From assembly GCA_020850535.1 (NCBI GenBank), contig JADZEM010000134.1, forward strand, positions 1-64,000: a DNA stretch of 64,000 nucleotides. Direction: 5' to 3'. The translations under genes and the position numbers were made by a program. Under the pieces are notes generated by a model. It ran no database searches, was not told the origin of the DNA, and saw nothing but the letters and a program-made list of their open reading frames with translations. Positions 19,361 to 27,652 of this stretch are shown piece by piece (within the stretch, counting starts at the first letter, position 1; each line of letters opens with the position of its first letter). Source of the DNA: Chloroflexota bacterium (GTDB lineage Bacteria; Chloroflexota; UBA6077; JACCZL01).

Positions 19361-19986
19361 CGACCCTGCCCCCGATCCCCCCCATCCTCGCCGTCATCGT
19401 CGTCGTCATCCTCGCTGACGCCGCTCGGCTGGACCAGGTGCGGACGGAATGGGATCGGCTCAGGGGCAGACGGCTCAGGCTCTGGCACATCCGAGCCGCC
19501 CGGCAGCTCGCGGTAGTCCAGCAGCAGCAGCAGATCCGGGATCGACTGCGCGATGCGCCCGCCGCTCGCCTCGATGAAGTACTGCACCTGGAGGTTGACG
19601 ATGGCGCCCTCGTTGTCACCCGCCAGCCGCGTGTCCGTCCGCAGGCCCCAGATCGCCTTGCCCAGCCCGAAGGCGTACCCGATCTCGGCGGCCGTCCCCG
19701 AGTCCACGTCCACCCCGTCGAGCACCGCGATCAGCCCGTGCGCGTTCTGGATCGCCTCGGCGTTCTGCTGCCCGATGGTGTGGTTCTTCGCATGGCGCAC
19801 GGCCCGCCGCTGCTCGTAGTCGGCGGGCAGCTCGGGTGGCGGCGCGAGCGACGGCGTCTTCGGGCGATTGCTGCCCCATGGATCGTAGACGGTCAGCCCA
19901 TGCCCCTCCAGGGCCGTGACCAGCTCATGCAGATACGCCCGGGTAGCCGTGGCGAACCCGAGCGGCGATGCTAGATAGACCTTCAT
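19357..19986 (-). CDS. Nucleoside 2-deoxyribosyltransferase-like protein
   Basis: 209 residues from ATG 19986. The N-terminus MKVYLASPLGFA and the motif DGVDVDSGTAAEIGYAFGLG at 90-109 match the nucleoside 2-deoxyribosyltransferase family; Glu101 is the candidate nucleophile. These enzymes swap bases on deoxyribonucleosides or cleave the glycosidic bond. The body ends near residue 150; a Pro-rich stretch and a very acidic tail (SEDDDDDDGED) are added. It begins 7 bases after the oppD stop and overlaps oppF by GTGA, so it is co-translated with two importer ATPases. A role in using imported nucleosides is an inference. Confidence 0.8.
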   Translation of the reverse strand: MKVYLASPLGFATATRAYLHELVTALEGHGLTVYDPWGSNRPKTPSLAPPPELPADYEQRRAVRHAKNHTIGQQNAEAIQNAHGLIAVLDGVDVDSGTAAEIGYAFGLGKAIWGLRTDTRLAGDNEGAIVNLQVQYFIEASGGRIAQSIPDLLLLLDYRELPGGSDVPEPEPSAPEPIPFRPHLVQPSGVSEDDDDDDGEDGGDRGQGR

Positions 19987-19993
19987 CCGGCCC

Positions 19994-21085
19994 TCACGCG
20001 TCAGACTCGGAGTGTGGCACGGCGGCCCCGGCGGCCCAGGCATTGGCTGCCGCCGGCTCCAGCGCCCGCCAGCACGCATCGGACCCGTGGTCGCGTGGCA
20101 TCAACGGCGGATCGTTGACGCGGCACACGTCCACGGCGATCGGGCAGCGCGGGTTGAAGCGGCAGCCAGCCGGAAAGGCACGCGGGTTTGGCACCACACC
20201 GGGGATCGAGAAGAGATCGCCGCTGAACGCCTCGACGCTGAGAGTGCCGCGCAGCAGGCCCTGGGTGTACGGATGGCGTGGACGAGCGAACAGCCCGCGA
20301 ATGTCGTTCGTCTCGACGACGCGCCCGGCATACATCACGTAGACGCGGTCACAGACCTCGGCCACAATCCCGAGGTCGTGGGTGATCAGCAGGATGCCCA
20401 GGCCCAGCGTCTCACGCAGGCGCAGCAGCAGGTGCAAGATGCTCGCCTGCACCGTCACGTCGAGCGCCGTCGTCGGCTCGTCGGCGATCAGCAGGGCCGG
20501 CCGCATCGCCAGCGCCGCCGCGATCAGCACCCGCTGCCGCTGCCCGCCAGACAGCTCGTGCGGGTAGCGCCGCGCGACGGCGGCCGGATCGGGCAGCTCC
20601 ATCTGCGAGAGCAGCTCCAGCACCCGCGCTTCGACGCCGTTCCGCTGGCCGTGCGAGACCAGCGTCTCGGCCACCTGCCGCCCGACGGGCATCAGCGGAT
20701 CCAGAAAGCTCGACGGATCCTGGAAGACCATCCCGATCCGTGCGCCTCGGTAGAGCCGCTGCTCGTGCGGGGCCAGCCCCCGCAGCTCCTGACCGCGAAA
20801 CAGGATCTGGCCGCCTGCCACCCTGGCGGCCGGCGTCGGGAAGAGCCCCAGCACCGAGAACGCCGTCATCGACTTGCCGCAGCCGGACTCGCCCACCAGC
20901 CCGACGATCTCGCCCGGCCCGACCGTCAGCGAGACCTCGTCCACCACGCGGATCGCCCCGCGCCGACCGCGGATCTCGGTCACGAGGTCACGCAGTTCGA
21001 GCACCGGCCCCTCATGGGGCCGACTCGTGGAAGCGACGGCAGCGGACGGCGATTCAGGCACGGCGGAATGGTACTCGAAGAGCAC
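19994..21085 (-). CDS. Oligopeptide/dipeptide ABC transporter ATPase, OppD/DppD type
   Basis: 363 residues. Walker [18 protein letters not shown], signature [16 protein letters not shown], Walker [14 protein letters not shown] and the switch [10 protein letters not shown] are present, with the C-terminal [14 protein letters not shown] cluster. In OppD-type proteins it pairs with OppF to power a two-permease importer. The GTG start at 21085 is only 11 bases after the upstream secreted-protein gene; conserved ABC sequence begins around residue 28 (PVLELRDLV), so a later start is possible. Confidence 0.92.
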   Translation of the reverse strand: MLFEYHSAVPESPSAAVASTSRPHEGPVLELRDLVTEIRGRRGAIRVVDEVSLTVGPGEIVGLVGESGCGKSMTAFSVLGLFPTPAARVAGGQILFRGQELRGLAPHEQRLYRGARIGMVFQDPSSFLDPLMPVGRQVAETLVSHGQRNGVEARVLELLSQMELPDPAAVARRYPHELSGGQRQRVLIAAALAMRPALLIADEPTTALDVTVQASILHLLLRLRETLGLGILLITHDLGIVAEVCDRVYVMYAGRVVETNDIRGLFARPRHPYTQGLLRGTLSVEAFSGDLFSIPGVVPNPRAFPAGCRFNPRCPIAVDVCRVNDPPLMPRDHGSDACWRALEPAAANAWAAGAAVPHSESDA

Positions 21086-21096
21086 CCCCTGAACGG

Positions 21097-21846
21097 TCAG
21101 GCCGCCTTGCCGCGAATCGCCCCGTCGATGTACTGCTGGTACGTCGCCTTCGTCAGCGAGACCATCGTCGCCTGCCCGAACGCCAGCGCCCCCGTCCGGA
21201 CGCCCGCCGCCGTCAGGACACGCTGCGCCTCGGCCATGCGAGCGCGGAACCGCGGACCGGAGTCATCCCCCGTGTGGGCCACGAAGACGAGGCTGTCCGC
21301 GCCGCCGTACCGGATGTGGCCGCCGTCCGTCAGCACCTTCGCCAGCTGCTCGAAGACCTGCTCGTTGAGCGCCGCCGTCCCGCCGGGCAGCGGGAGCGTC
21401 GCCGTCAGCATGTCGGAGCCGGGCGCACTCTGCCAGACCAGCACGGCGCTCTGCCCCCACTCCTGCCCGAGCATCGCTCCGAGGGCAAGAATGTTCTCCT
21501 GGACCCCCGACACCACGAGATCCAGATCGTTTTCAGACTCGACCTCGCCATCCTCGGACCAGAACCCACGCCCGACCGACACGGTCTCGATCCGCACGCC
21601 GAGCATCGCCGCCGACGCGAACAGCTCCGGCAACAGCCGCTCCAGCACCCGGCGGTCGGTCCCCCGCTCGACGTTCTGGATCCGGTCGCCGGCCGAGATG
21701 CCGAGCCGCGCGGTGATCGCCAGCGGGTTCTGCTGGACGGCGAACGGCTGGACGGCAAACGGCGAGGGCGTCGCGCCGAGCGCCGCCGGTGGAAACGCCA
21801 GCAGGCTGCAGAGGAGCAAGAGCACGGGCACAGCACGCGCACGCAT
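21097..21846 (-). CDS. Secreted protein of unknown function
   Basis: 249 residues from ATG 21846 (MRARAVPVLLLLCSLLAFPPAALGA), a clear signal peptide; the longer upstream reading is arginine-rich and unlikely. The mature part alternates charged and hydrophobic stretches, with GFWSEDGEVESENDLDLVVSG as its most distinctive segment. I do not recognise the family. It is directly upstream of the oppD gene, so it may share its transcript; its length and lack of a lipobox do not fit a peptide-binding protein. Confidence 0.7.
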   Translation of the reverse strand: MRARAVPVLLLLCSLLAFPPAALGATPSPFAVQPFAVQQNPLAITARLGISAGDRIQNVERGTDRRVLERLLPELFASAAMLGVRIETVSVGRGFWSEDGEVESENDLDLVVSGVQENILALGAMLGQEWGQSAVLVWQSAPGSDMLTATLPLPGGTAALNEQVFEQLAKVLTDGGHIRYGGADSLVFVAHTGDDSGPRFRARMAEAQRVLTAAGVRTGALAFGQATMVSLTKATYQQYIDGAIRGKAA

Positions 21847-21950
21847 CGGCAGATACCCCTTCCCTGTACGCGGTCCCGATCGCCGGCGGTCGGCGGCCGG
21901 ACTCGCACACTCCACGGTACGGCGCAGGGGGCGGCCCGTCAAGCGGCGCA

Positions 21951-22000
21951 AATATCGGCTCCGCCGACATCATCTCCGGCGCGGAGCGGGGACGGGGGTG
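21951..22000. repeat. C/G-rich repeat with CAAATATCGGC core
   Basis: It contains GCAAATATCGGCTCCGCCGACATCATCTCC and GGGGACGGGGGTGAGG, the same core and right arm as at 1027-1116, but the left C-rich arm is missing. It is a truncated copy upstream of the secreted-protein gene. Confidence 0.78.
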
Positions 22001-22062
22001 AGGTCACCAGGCTGTGGCAGACTACAGCCTTCAGGTTGGATTCGGCCCAGGGCGATTGCGCG

Positions 22063-22168
22063 TTCGTTGATGTTCCCGCAACGCTATGAAACGCCCGTGG
22101 TGATCGAGTCCATTCCAGATGAGATCGCCGTGCGCCTTCGTTGATGTTCCCACAACGCCATGAAACGC
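22063..22168. repeat. Two 32-bp direct repeats
   Basis: Copies at 22063-22094 and 22137-22168 read TTCGTTGATGTTCCC...CAACGC.ATGAAACGC with two mismatches and lie 74 bases apart. No coding frame is supported. They form part of a repeat-rich, gene-free stretch at 22001-22499. Confidence 0.85.
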
Positions 22169-22175
22169 ACAGTCA

Positions 22176-22299
22176 GGGGTTGAAACCCCCGTCTACAGTC
22201 ATGCCGTCGCTGCGCGACGGACGCCGGGAACGGCAGGGCCTGGTGAGCCTGGAGCGTCGCGCAGCGACTGCAGGATGGTAGGCGGGGGTTTCAAGCCCC
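22176..22299. repeat. Palindromic element, GGGGTTGAAACCCCC family
   Basis: Outer arms GGGGTTGAAACCCCCGTCTAC and GTAGGCGGGGGTTTCAAGCCCC flank inner arms GTCGCTGCGCGACG (22206-22219) and CGTCGCGCAGCGAC (22255-22268). This double-nested palindrome is a different family from the C/G-rich ones. It has no coding potential and looks like a MITE or REP unit. Confidence 0.87.
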
Positions 22300-22320
22300 G
22301 ACAACGCTGGACGACCCACC

Positions 22321-22379
22321 CAACGTGCAATCGCCCTGTCCCCGATGCTGCACCACCCGCCCAACGTGCAATCACCCTG
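22321..22379. repeat. Two 18-bp direct repeats
   Basis: CAACGTGCAATCGCCCTG (22321-22338) recurs at 22362-22379 with one change. They follow the GGGGTTGAAACCCCC element directly. Confidence 0.8.
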
Positions 22380-22427
22380 GGATTCGGCGACGCGCGGCCA
22401 CCCAGACCGATGCCCTGGACAACGAAT

Positions 22428-22455
22428 GACGCGCGACCGATCTCGGTCGCGCGTC
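22428..22455 (-). terminator. Strong hairpin, probable terminator of the YjfB-like gene
   Basis: GACGCGCGACCGA (22428-22440) and its exact reverse complement (22443-22455) form a 13-bp palindrome with a 2-base centre. On the minus strand it lies about 45 bases after the stop of the YjfB-like gene and is followed by ATTCGTTGT, a weak T-rich tract. Confidence 0.65.
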
Positions 22456-22499
22456 GTCTGGGAGTGCTCTGCTGACAGACGAAGGACAGGCAGCGGACG

Positions 22500-22685
22500 T
22501 TATACCCGCACGTCCACGTTCTGGCCGAGGTGCGGCTGCATCGACTGGAGCATCTGAAGCGTCTGCGACTCGGCGGTCTCCATGACCTCCTTGAGCACGC
22601 TGACACCGACCTGGGCCTGTACCTCGCCGGTTTTGTCGGCAAGCCTGGTGAGTGCTGCGATATTGACGTTCGGATCAATTTGCAT
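22500..22685 (-). CDS. YjfB-like putative motility protein
   Basis: 61 residues from ATG 22685, with GGAG 9 bases upstream; a GTG 9 bases earlier is a less likely start. The sequence NVNIAALTRLADKTGEVQAQ, then VGVSVLKEVMETAESQTLQMLQ, matches the small YjfB family, whose members have a helical hairpin and were first described near motility genes in Bacillus. No flagellar or pilus gene is in the window, so the link to motility is by family name only. Confidence 0.7.
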   Translation of the reverse strand: MQIDPNVNIAALTRLADKTGEVQAQVGVSVLKEVMETAESQTLQMLQSMQPHLGQNVDVRV

Positions 22686-22913
22686 AAGGCTCACTCCAAG
22701 CTCACCGAGGTCGTGGCAAAGCGGCGCGAGGGTCTGACCGTGGCTGCTAGCTGCGCGTCCGCACTGCTGCGGTCGCCGGCCCCGTAAAGAGAAACGGTGT
22801 GACGGCTTGACAGGGGATGGCGCAAACGCGCAACTTCGGCCGGATCGCCAACCTCAAAAATGCGAGGTACGCCGCACAGTCGCGGCCGCGCGCTCAGCCC
22901 TGTGGAATCGATG

Positions 22914-23615
22914 TCAGGCGGGCTTGCGCCAGACGAACGCGAACGAGATCGGGTGGCCGCGATACCGCTCCCACCTTGGCTTGAGCGCCACCCAGGCATC
23001 GTCGATCAGCCGCTCGTGCATCTCCGCCAGCGTCCAGCCGGCCCCGAGCGCCGCCTGCACATGCTCGCTGATCAGGTGCAGGTGCGTGTCGATGGCGATC
23101 TCCTCGCCGGCCGCGTTCCGGTAGTGGGTCGGCATGCCCGAGACCATCATGAACTCGGGGTGGTAGCCGACCAGCACGTAGGCCGCGCCCGGCCGCCCGA
23201 GCCGGAACGCCTCCCGGTAGAGCGGCAGGAGGTCTTCCAGGTGCTCGTCCACCAGCGAGGTCGTGATCAGGTCGTAGGCGGCGTCGGGCAGCCCGGTCGC
23301 GGCCACGTCCGCCACGGTCAGCCGGCGGAAAACGCCTCGCCGCCGTGCGCGCTCCAGCATCTCGGGGGTCACGTCTACGCCGTCGATGGCCCCGACGCCC
23401 TGGCCGTGCAGCCACGCGCCCGTGCGCCCCGTCCCCGACCCGAGATCGGCCGCCTCGCGGACGGCTGACCAGTCGACCGTCGTGACGCGCGCCAGCAGCG
23501 CCAGGTCCATCTCGTCCTCGACGGTCCCCTCGTAGGTGGCGACCCACTCGCCGTACCCGGTGCGGGCATCGACCATCCGGTACTGTCGCGTGTCGAAGTC
23601 GCTGAAGCGTGGCAT
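22914..23615 (-). CDS. Class I SAM-dependent methyltransferase
   Basis: 233 residues from ATG 23615. The SAM-binding motif I LGSGTGRTGAWL lies near residue 60, motif II IDGVDVTPEMLERA near 80, and the post-motif DAAYDLITTSLVDEHLED near 108. The fold is a single Rossmann-like methyltransferase without an extra domain. The substrate cannot be inferred. It is transcribed divergently from the PH-domain membrane protein; the intervening 174 bases hold a partial direct repeat of GGCTCTCCCA(C/T)GCGTG. Confidence 0.86.
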   Translation of the reverse strand: MPRFSDFDTRQYRMVDARTGYGEWVATYEGTVEDEMDLALLARVTTVDWSAVREAADLGSGTGRTGAWLHGQGVGAIDGVDVTPEMLERARRRGVFRRLTVADVAATGLPDAAYDLITTSLVDEHLEDLLPLYREAFRLGRPGAAYVLVGYHPEFMMVSGMPTHYRNAAGEEIAIDTHLHLISEHVQAALGAGWTLAEMHERLIDDAWVALKPRWERYRGHPISFAFVWRKPA

Positions 23616-23789
23616 GCGACGATTGTACCGGAGCAGCGGCGGGCTCTCCCACGCGTGTGCGCGCGGCGCTATGCTCTGAAACGAGCACGTGAAACGGGCA
23701 CGGCTCTCCCATGCGTGCACGTGCGGCGAGCGGTCGCACGGTATCATCCGCCCTGGCGTGGCGGCAGGCCGGCCCTGGGAGCGCAGCCC

Positions 23790-24353
23790 GTGTACGAATC
23801 CCTCTTCGAGCGCGATCTGGCACGCGGCGAGCGCATCGTCTGGATCGGCCAGCCAGACCCGAAGCGCTACCTGACCCGCGCCGATCTCTTCCTGATCCCG
23901 TTCAGCCTGCTCTGGGGCGGCTTCACCTTCTACTGGGAAGCGTCCGTGCTTGGACTCACAGGCAGCCCGCCTGGGCCGCCTGCCCTGGCCGTGTTCGGCA
24001 TCCCGTTCGTGATCCTGGCGCTGTACTTCCTGGTCGGGCGGTTCTTCTACCAGGCCTGGGTCAAGCGGAACACCCACTACGCGCTGACCGCCCGGCGCGC
24101 GCTGATCCTCCGACAGCTCCGCGGCCGGTCGCTGGACGCCATCCCGCTTGCCACCGTGCCCAGCATCGGCACGTCTGTCCGCCCGGACGGCTCCGGCACG
24201 GTCACCTTCGGCCCGACGGGCCTGTTCGACGAGGTGTACGGCAACACCGGGCTGACGTTCTTCCGGCGCGGCGTCTACACGCCGGCCTTCTACGACATCC
24301 CAGACGCGCAGGCCGTCGCCGCGAGGGCCGAGGAGCTTCGGAAGCAGCGCTGA
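23790..24353 (+). CDS. Bacterial PH-domain membrane protein
   Basis: 187 residues from GTG 23790. After an N-terminal segment ERIVWIGQPDPKRYL come two hydrophobic helices (FLIPFSLLWGGFTFYW near 35-55 and LAVFGIPFVILALYFLVGRFFY near 70-95). A bPH-type domain follows: the VKRNTHYALTARRALILRQL segment is a hallmark, and FYDIPDAQAV near the end another. Such proteins are membrane-anchored; the function of the family is poorly known. Confidence 0.75.
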   Translation: MYESLFERDLARGERIVWIGQPDPKRYLTRADLFLIPFSLLWGGFTFYWEASVLGLTGSPPGPPALAVFGIPFVILALYFLVGRFFYQAWVKRNTHYALTARRALILRQLRGRSLDAIPLATVPSIGTSVRPDGSGTVTFGPTGLFDEVYGNTGLTFFRRGVYTPAFYDIPDAQAVAARAEELRKQR

Positions 24354-24392
24354 CGACGGCAGCAGCCCCCGGCAGCGGCGTCGGCGGGCAGC

Positions 24393-25361
24393 CTACTTGT
24401 TGACGACGTTCTGCGGCTTGCCGTCCAGGAACGCCAGGGCGTTCTCGACCGCGCCGATATTCAGGAAGTCCATGCCCTCGGGGGTGGCGTCGGCGTTGTG
24501 CGGCGAGAGCACGACTTGCTGGCATTTGAGGATGGCAGCGTCCGCTGGCAGCGGCTCCTGGGTGAACACGTCCAGGCCAGCGCCCGCCAGATGCCCGGAC
24601 TCCAGCGCTGAGACCAGCGCAGCCTCGTCCACCAGCGGGCCGCGCCCGGTGTTGACCAGGATCGACCCGGCCTTCATCTTCGCAAGCTGCTCCGGGCCGA
24701 TCATCCCCCGGCTCTTGTCGGTGAGCGGCAGGTGCAGGCTGACCACGTCGGACTGGGTGAGCAGATCGTCGAGGCTCACGAACTCGACGCCAAGCTGGGC
24801 CGAGCGCTCGGGGGTCGGGTTGAACGTCCAGGCGATGACCTTCATCCCGAGGCCCTTGCCGAGCGCCATCATCCGCGCGCCAATCGGGCCAGCGCCGACG
24901 ACGCCCAGCGTCTTCCCGTTCAGGTAGACGTTGTCGATGCGGGTGCCCCAGCGGCCTCCGCGCATCTCCCCCGTCTGGAAGACCAGCCGCTTGGCCGTCG
25001 CCAGCATCAGCGCGAAGGCGTGCTCGGCCACGACCGGCGCGGTCTTGCCAGGGATGTTCGAGACGACGATCCCCAGCTCCTTCGCCGTCACCAGGTCGAT
25101 GGAGTCCGTGCCGATGCCGAACACGGTGATGAACTTCAGCTTTGGCAACTGGCGCAGCACCTCGCCCGGCCACTTGACGGCCCCGCGCGAGTTGAGCAGG
25201 ATCGTGGCGTCCTTCGCGCGCTCGATCTGCTGCTCGAAGCTGGTCGGGCGGTCTGTGTGGACGGTCACATCGCCGTACGGCGCCAGCATGTCGAGTCGGG
25301 GCGAGCCCTGAATCTGCTGCGGGTTGTCACCCGGGACTACGATCTGCACACGCTCAGGCAC
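24393..25361 (-). CDS. D-isomer-specific 2-hydroxyacid dehydrogenase
   Basis: 322 residues. The GTG start at 25361 was chosen because GGAGGTGAT sits 5 bases before it; upstream in-frame codons have no family match. The NAD-binding motif is TLGVVGAGPIGARMM near 150; the catalytic Arg (NTGRGPLVDE), Glu (FTQEPLP) and His (SPHNADAT) form the usual triad. It reduces or oxidises 2-ketoacids/2-hydroxyacids; candidates include phosphoglycerate, lactate or glyoxylate reductases, but no specific subgroup is certain. It is downstream of murA on the same strand, 73 bases apart. Confidence 0.9.
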   Translation of the reverse strand: MPERVQIVVPGDNPQQIQGSPRLDMLAPYGDVTVHTDRPTSFEQQIERAKDATILLNSRGAVKWPGEVLRQLPKLKFITVFGIGTDSIDLVTAKELGIVVSNIPGKTAPVVAEHAFALMLATAKRLVFQTGEMRGGRWGTRIDNVYLNGKTLGVVGAGPIGARMMALGKGLGMKVIAWTFNPTPERSAQLGVEFVSLDDLLTQSDVVSLHLPLTDKSRGMIGPEQLAKMKAGSILVNTGRGPLVDEAALVSALESGHLAGAGLDVFTQEPLPADAAILKCQQVVLSPHNADATPEGMDFLNIGAVENALAFLDGKPQNVVNK

Positions 25362-25434
25362 GGCAATCACCTCCGGTCGTCGGAGCCGATTGTAGCCGAG
25401 TGCCGCGCGCCGCTTCTGGACGCCTGCAGGAGCG

Positions 25435-26739
25435 CTACTCCTGCACCACGAGGCAGCGCCCGCCCAGCCGCTCGATCTTGTCGGGGATGTGCGAGTAGCC
25501 ACGCTCGACGTACTGCGCCCCCTCGATGGTGGAGGCGCCCTTCCCGACCAGCGCCGCGATCACATACGAGAAACCGGCCCGCAGATCGGGGATCTGCATC
25601 GAGGTGCCGTGCAGCGCCGTCGGTCCCTGCACGAGACAGCTGTGCGGATGATCGCCGTAGCGGTAACGGCAGCTCTTGGCCCCCAGACAGGTGTTGTACA
25701 GCTCGATGGTCGCGCCCATCTCGCGCAGCACGCTGGTGTAGCCGAACCGCTGCTCGAAGACCGTCTCATGGATGACCGAGAGCCCCTTGGCCTGGGTCAG
25801 CAGCACCACGAACGGCTGCTGCCAGTCCGTCGCGAAGCCGGGGTGGACATCCGTCTCCAGGGCGATCGAGCGCAGGTCACCGCCCCGGAAGAACCTGATC
25901 CCGTCCGGCTGCACCTCGAACTCGCCGCCGACGCGCCGCAGGGCGTTGAGGAACGCGGTGATCGCGCCCTGCTCCGCGCCCTCGATGAAGACATCGCCGT
26001 CGGTCGCGACGGCCGCCGCCGCGAACGACGCCACCTCGATGCGGTCGGTCAACAGGCGATGGCGTGCGCCGCGCAGCCGCGCGACGCCCTCGATGATGAT
26101 GGTGCGGTCCACCTCGACGGCGATCAGCGCGCCCATCTTCTGGAGCAGCAAGATCGTGTCGATGATCTCCGGCTCGACAGCCGCGTTCCGGATCACCGTG
26201 GTGCCATCGGCCAGCACCGACGAGAGCAACGCGCTCTCGGTGGCGCCGACGCTCGGGTACGGCAGATCGATGAGCGTGCCTTTGAGCCGCCTGGCGTTCA
26301 CCCGCCAGCGGTCCGCCTCGACGGAAACCGTCGCGCCGAGTTGCTGGAGCGCCCCGACATGGTAGTTGAGCGGGCGCGCCCCGATCTCGTCGCCGCCGAG
26401 CAGCGGCACCGAGGCCGTCCCGTAGCGATGGAGCAGCGGCCCGATCAGCAGCACGGGGATCCGGTTCAGGCCCGAAAAGGCGACCGGCACCTCGCCGCTG
26501 CGGACGCTGGCCGCGTGAATCCGCAGTGTCGATTCGTCCTGCCACTCGACCGTCGCGCCGAGCGACCGCACGATGTCGAGCGTGATGGCGACATCGCCGA
26601 TCTGCGGGACGTTCTGGAGGACAACCTCCTCGTCCGTCAGCAAGCTGGCGACGATCTGCTTGGTTGCTGCGTTCTTGGCGCCGCTCGCCGTGATGCGGCC
26701 TTGGAGCGGCGCGCCACCCTCGATGCGGTACGTCGACAT
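25435..26739 (-). CDS. murA: UDP-N-acetylglucosamine 1-carboxyvinyltransferase, Asp-type MurA
   Basis: 434 residues from ATG 26739; an ATG at 26823 would add 28 unmatched residues. It transfers enolpyruvate to UDP-GlcNAc in the first committed step of peptidoglycan synthesis. KNAATKQIVASLL, TDWQQPFVVLLTQ and DLRAGFSYVIAAL match MurA. The catalytic-loop cysteine of E. coli (GGC.IGARP) is replaced by Asp117 in GGDEIGARP, as in mycobacteria, so intrinsic fosfomycin insensitivity is expected. A cysteine-containing segment (TCLGAKSCRYRYGDHPHSCL) is added near residue 345 compared with standard MurA. It could be a paralogue, but no second copy is visible here. Confidence 0.9.
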   Translation of the reverse strand: MSTYRIEGGAPLQGRITASGAKNAATKQIVASLLTDEEVVLQNVPQIGDVAITLDIVRSLGATVEWQDESTLRIHAASVRSGEVPVAFSGLNRIPVLLIGPLLHRYGTASVPLLGGDEIGARPLNYHVGALQQLGATVSVEADRWRVNARRLKGTLIDLPYPSVGATESALLSSVLADGTTVIRNAAVEPEIIDTILLLQKMGALIAVEVDRTIIIEGVARLRGARHRLLTDRIEVASFAAAAVATDGDVFIEGAEQGAITAFLNALRRVGGEFEVQPDGIRFFRGGDLRSIALETDVHPGFATDWQQPFVVLLTQAKGLSVIHETVFEQRFGYTSVLREMGATIELYNTCLGAKSCRYRYGDHPHSCLVQGPTALHGTSMQIPDLRAGFSYVIAALVGKGASTIEGAQYVERGYSHIPDKIERLGGRCLVVQE

Positions 26740-27034
26740 GCCGCGCTGCCCTCGTCGCCAGGCCTGGAGCCACTGCTCCGGCGCCTGGGCTCGTCGTTCG
26801 CTGATCCCGATCTCCGTGGGCATCCTACCACCCTATGTGCCAGCCCTGAACGCCATCGTGTCCGCCCTACTGGCGCGGTCGGACCCGCCGCTCTCCGCGC
26901 CCGGATGTCACCCGGGCGCATCGTTGGAGGCGCAGCGCCACGGGAGTATGCAGCCTCTCACTTCTGTCAGGCACGTTCGTACTGGCACGTATCGTGCGCC
27001 TGTGGGGCCGACAGCCCGTGGAGGTACGGCGGTG

Positions 27035-27547
27035 ATGTGGGGCCACTGGATCAGCAAGACCTGGGCGCAGCCCGCACGGTCCCAGGAGTCGGGACAGGAT
27101 CGTCAGTACCGGCAGGTGCAGTACCACCTCGGGCGCGGCCGACGGGCGCGGGAGGCTGGCAAGCCGGCCCTCGGCGTGCTGGATGCCCGGCGCGCAGCGA
27201 CGCTCGATCCTGCCAATCCCTGGGCCTTCGCGCTGCTGGGCCAGTGCCTACTGCGGCTGGGACGCCTCGCGGATGCCCGTGCCGCCCTGGAGCGCGCCCG
27301 CGCCCTGGACCCTGCCAACGGCTATTTCGTGCGGCTGTCGCTCGACGTCCTCTACGCTCAGCACGACGCTCGCGGCCGGGCAGACCTGTTGAACCGAGCG
27401 TGGTGGGCAGGCGCCCCGGTCGAGCGCTGGCTGCCGGGCGGTCCGCCCCAGGCTCCGCGCCACGTCCAGCCGCAGGCTGCTGACCGTCCCGAGACGCCCA
27501 TGCAGGCCCGACCCCACGCCGCTAACGCTGCGCCGGTCCCCGCCTGA
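27035..27547 (+). CDS. Small tetratricopeptide-repeat protein
   Basis: 170 residues from ATG 27035, with GGAGG 10 bases upstream. Two to three TPR-like helix pairs occupy about residues 25-110: HLGRGRRAREAGKPALGVLDARRAATLDP, then PWAFALLGQCLLRLGRLADARAALERARALDP, in pieces that match the 34-residue pattern. The C-terminal 60 residues are Pro/Gln/Ala-rich and probably disordered. TPRs mediate protein contacts; the partner is unknown. Confidence 0.7.
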   Translation: MWGHWISKTWAQPARSQESGQDRQYRQVQYHLGRGRRAREAGKPALGVLDARRAATLDPANPWAFALLGQCLLRLGRLADARAALERARALDPANGYFVRLSLDVLYAQHDARGRADLLNRAWWAGAPVERWLPGGPPQAPRHVQPQAADRPETPMQARPHAANAAPVPA

Positions 27548-27652
27548 CAGCTGTCACCGGACCCCGCCATGCTGCCTCAGCCCACCGCTCCGTACGCGCC
27601 ACACCGTTGTCCGCCCCTGGCTGGCAGCCCCATCCTCGATGACTGAAGGCCG

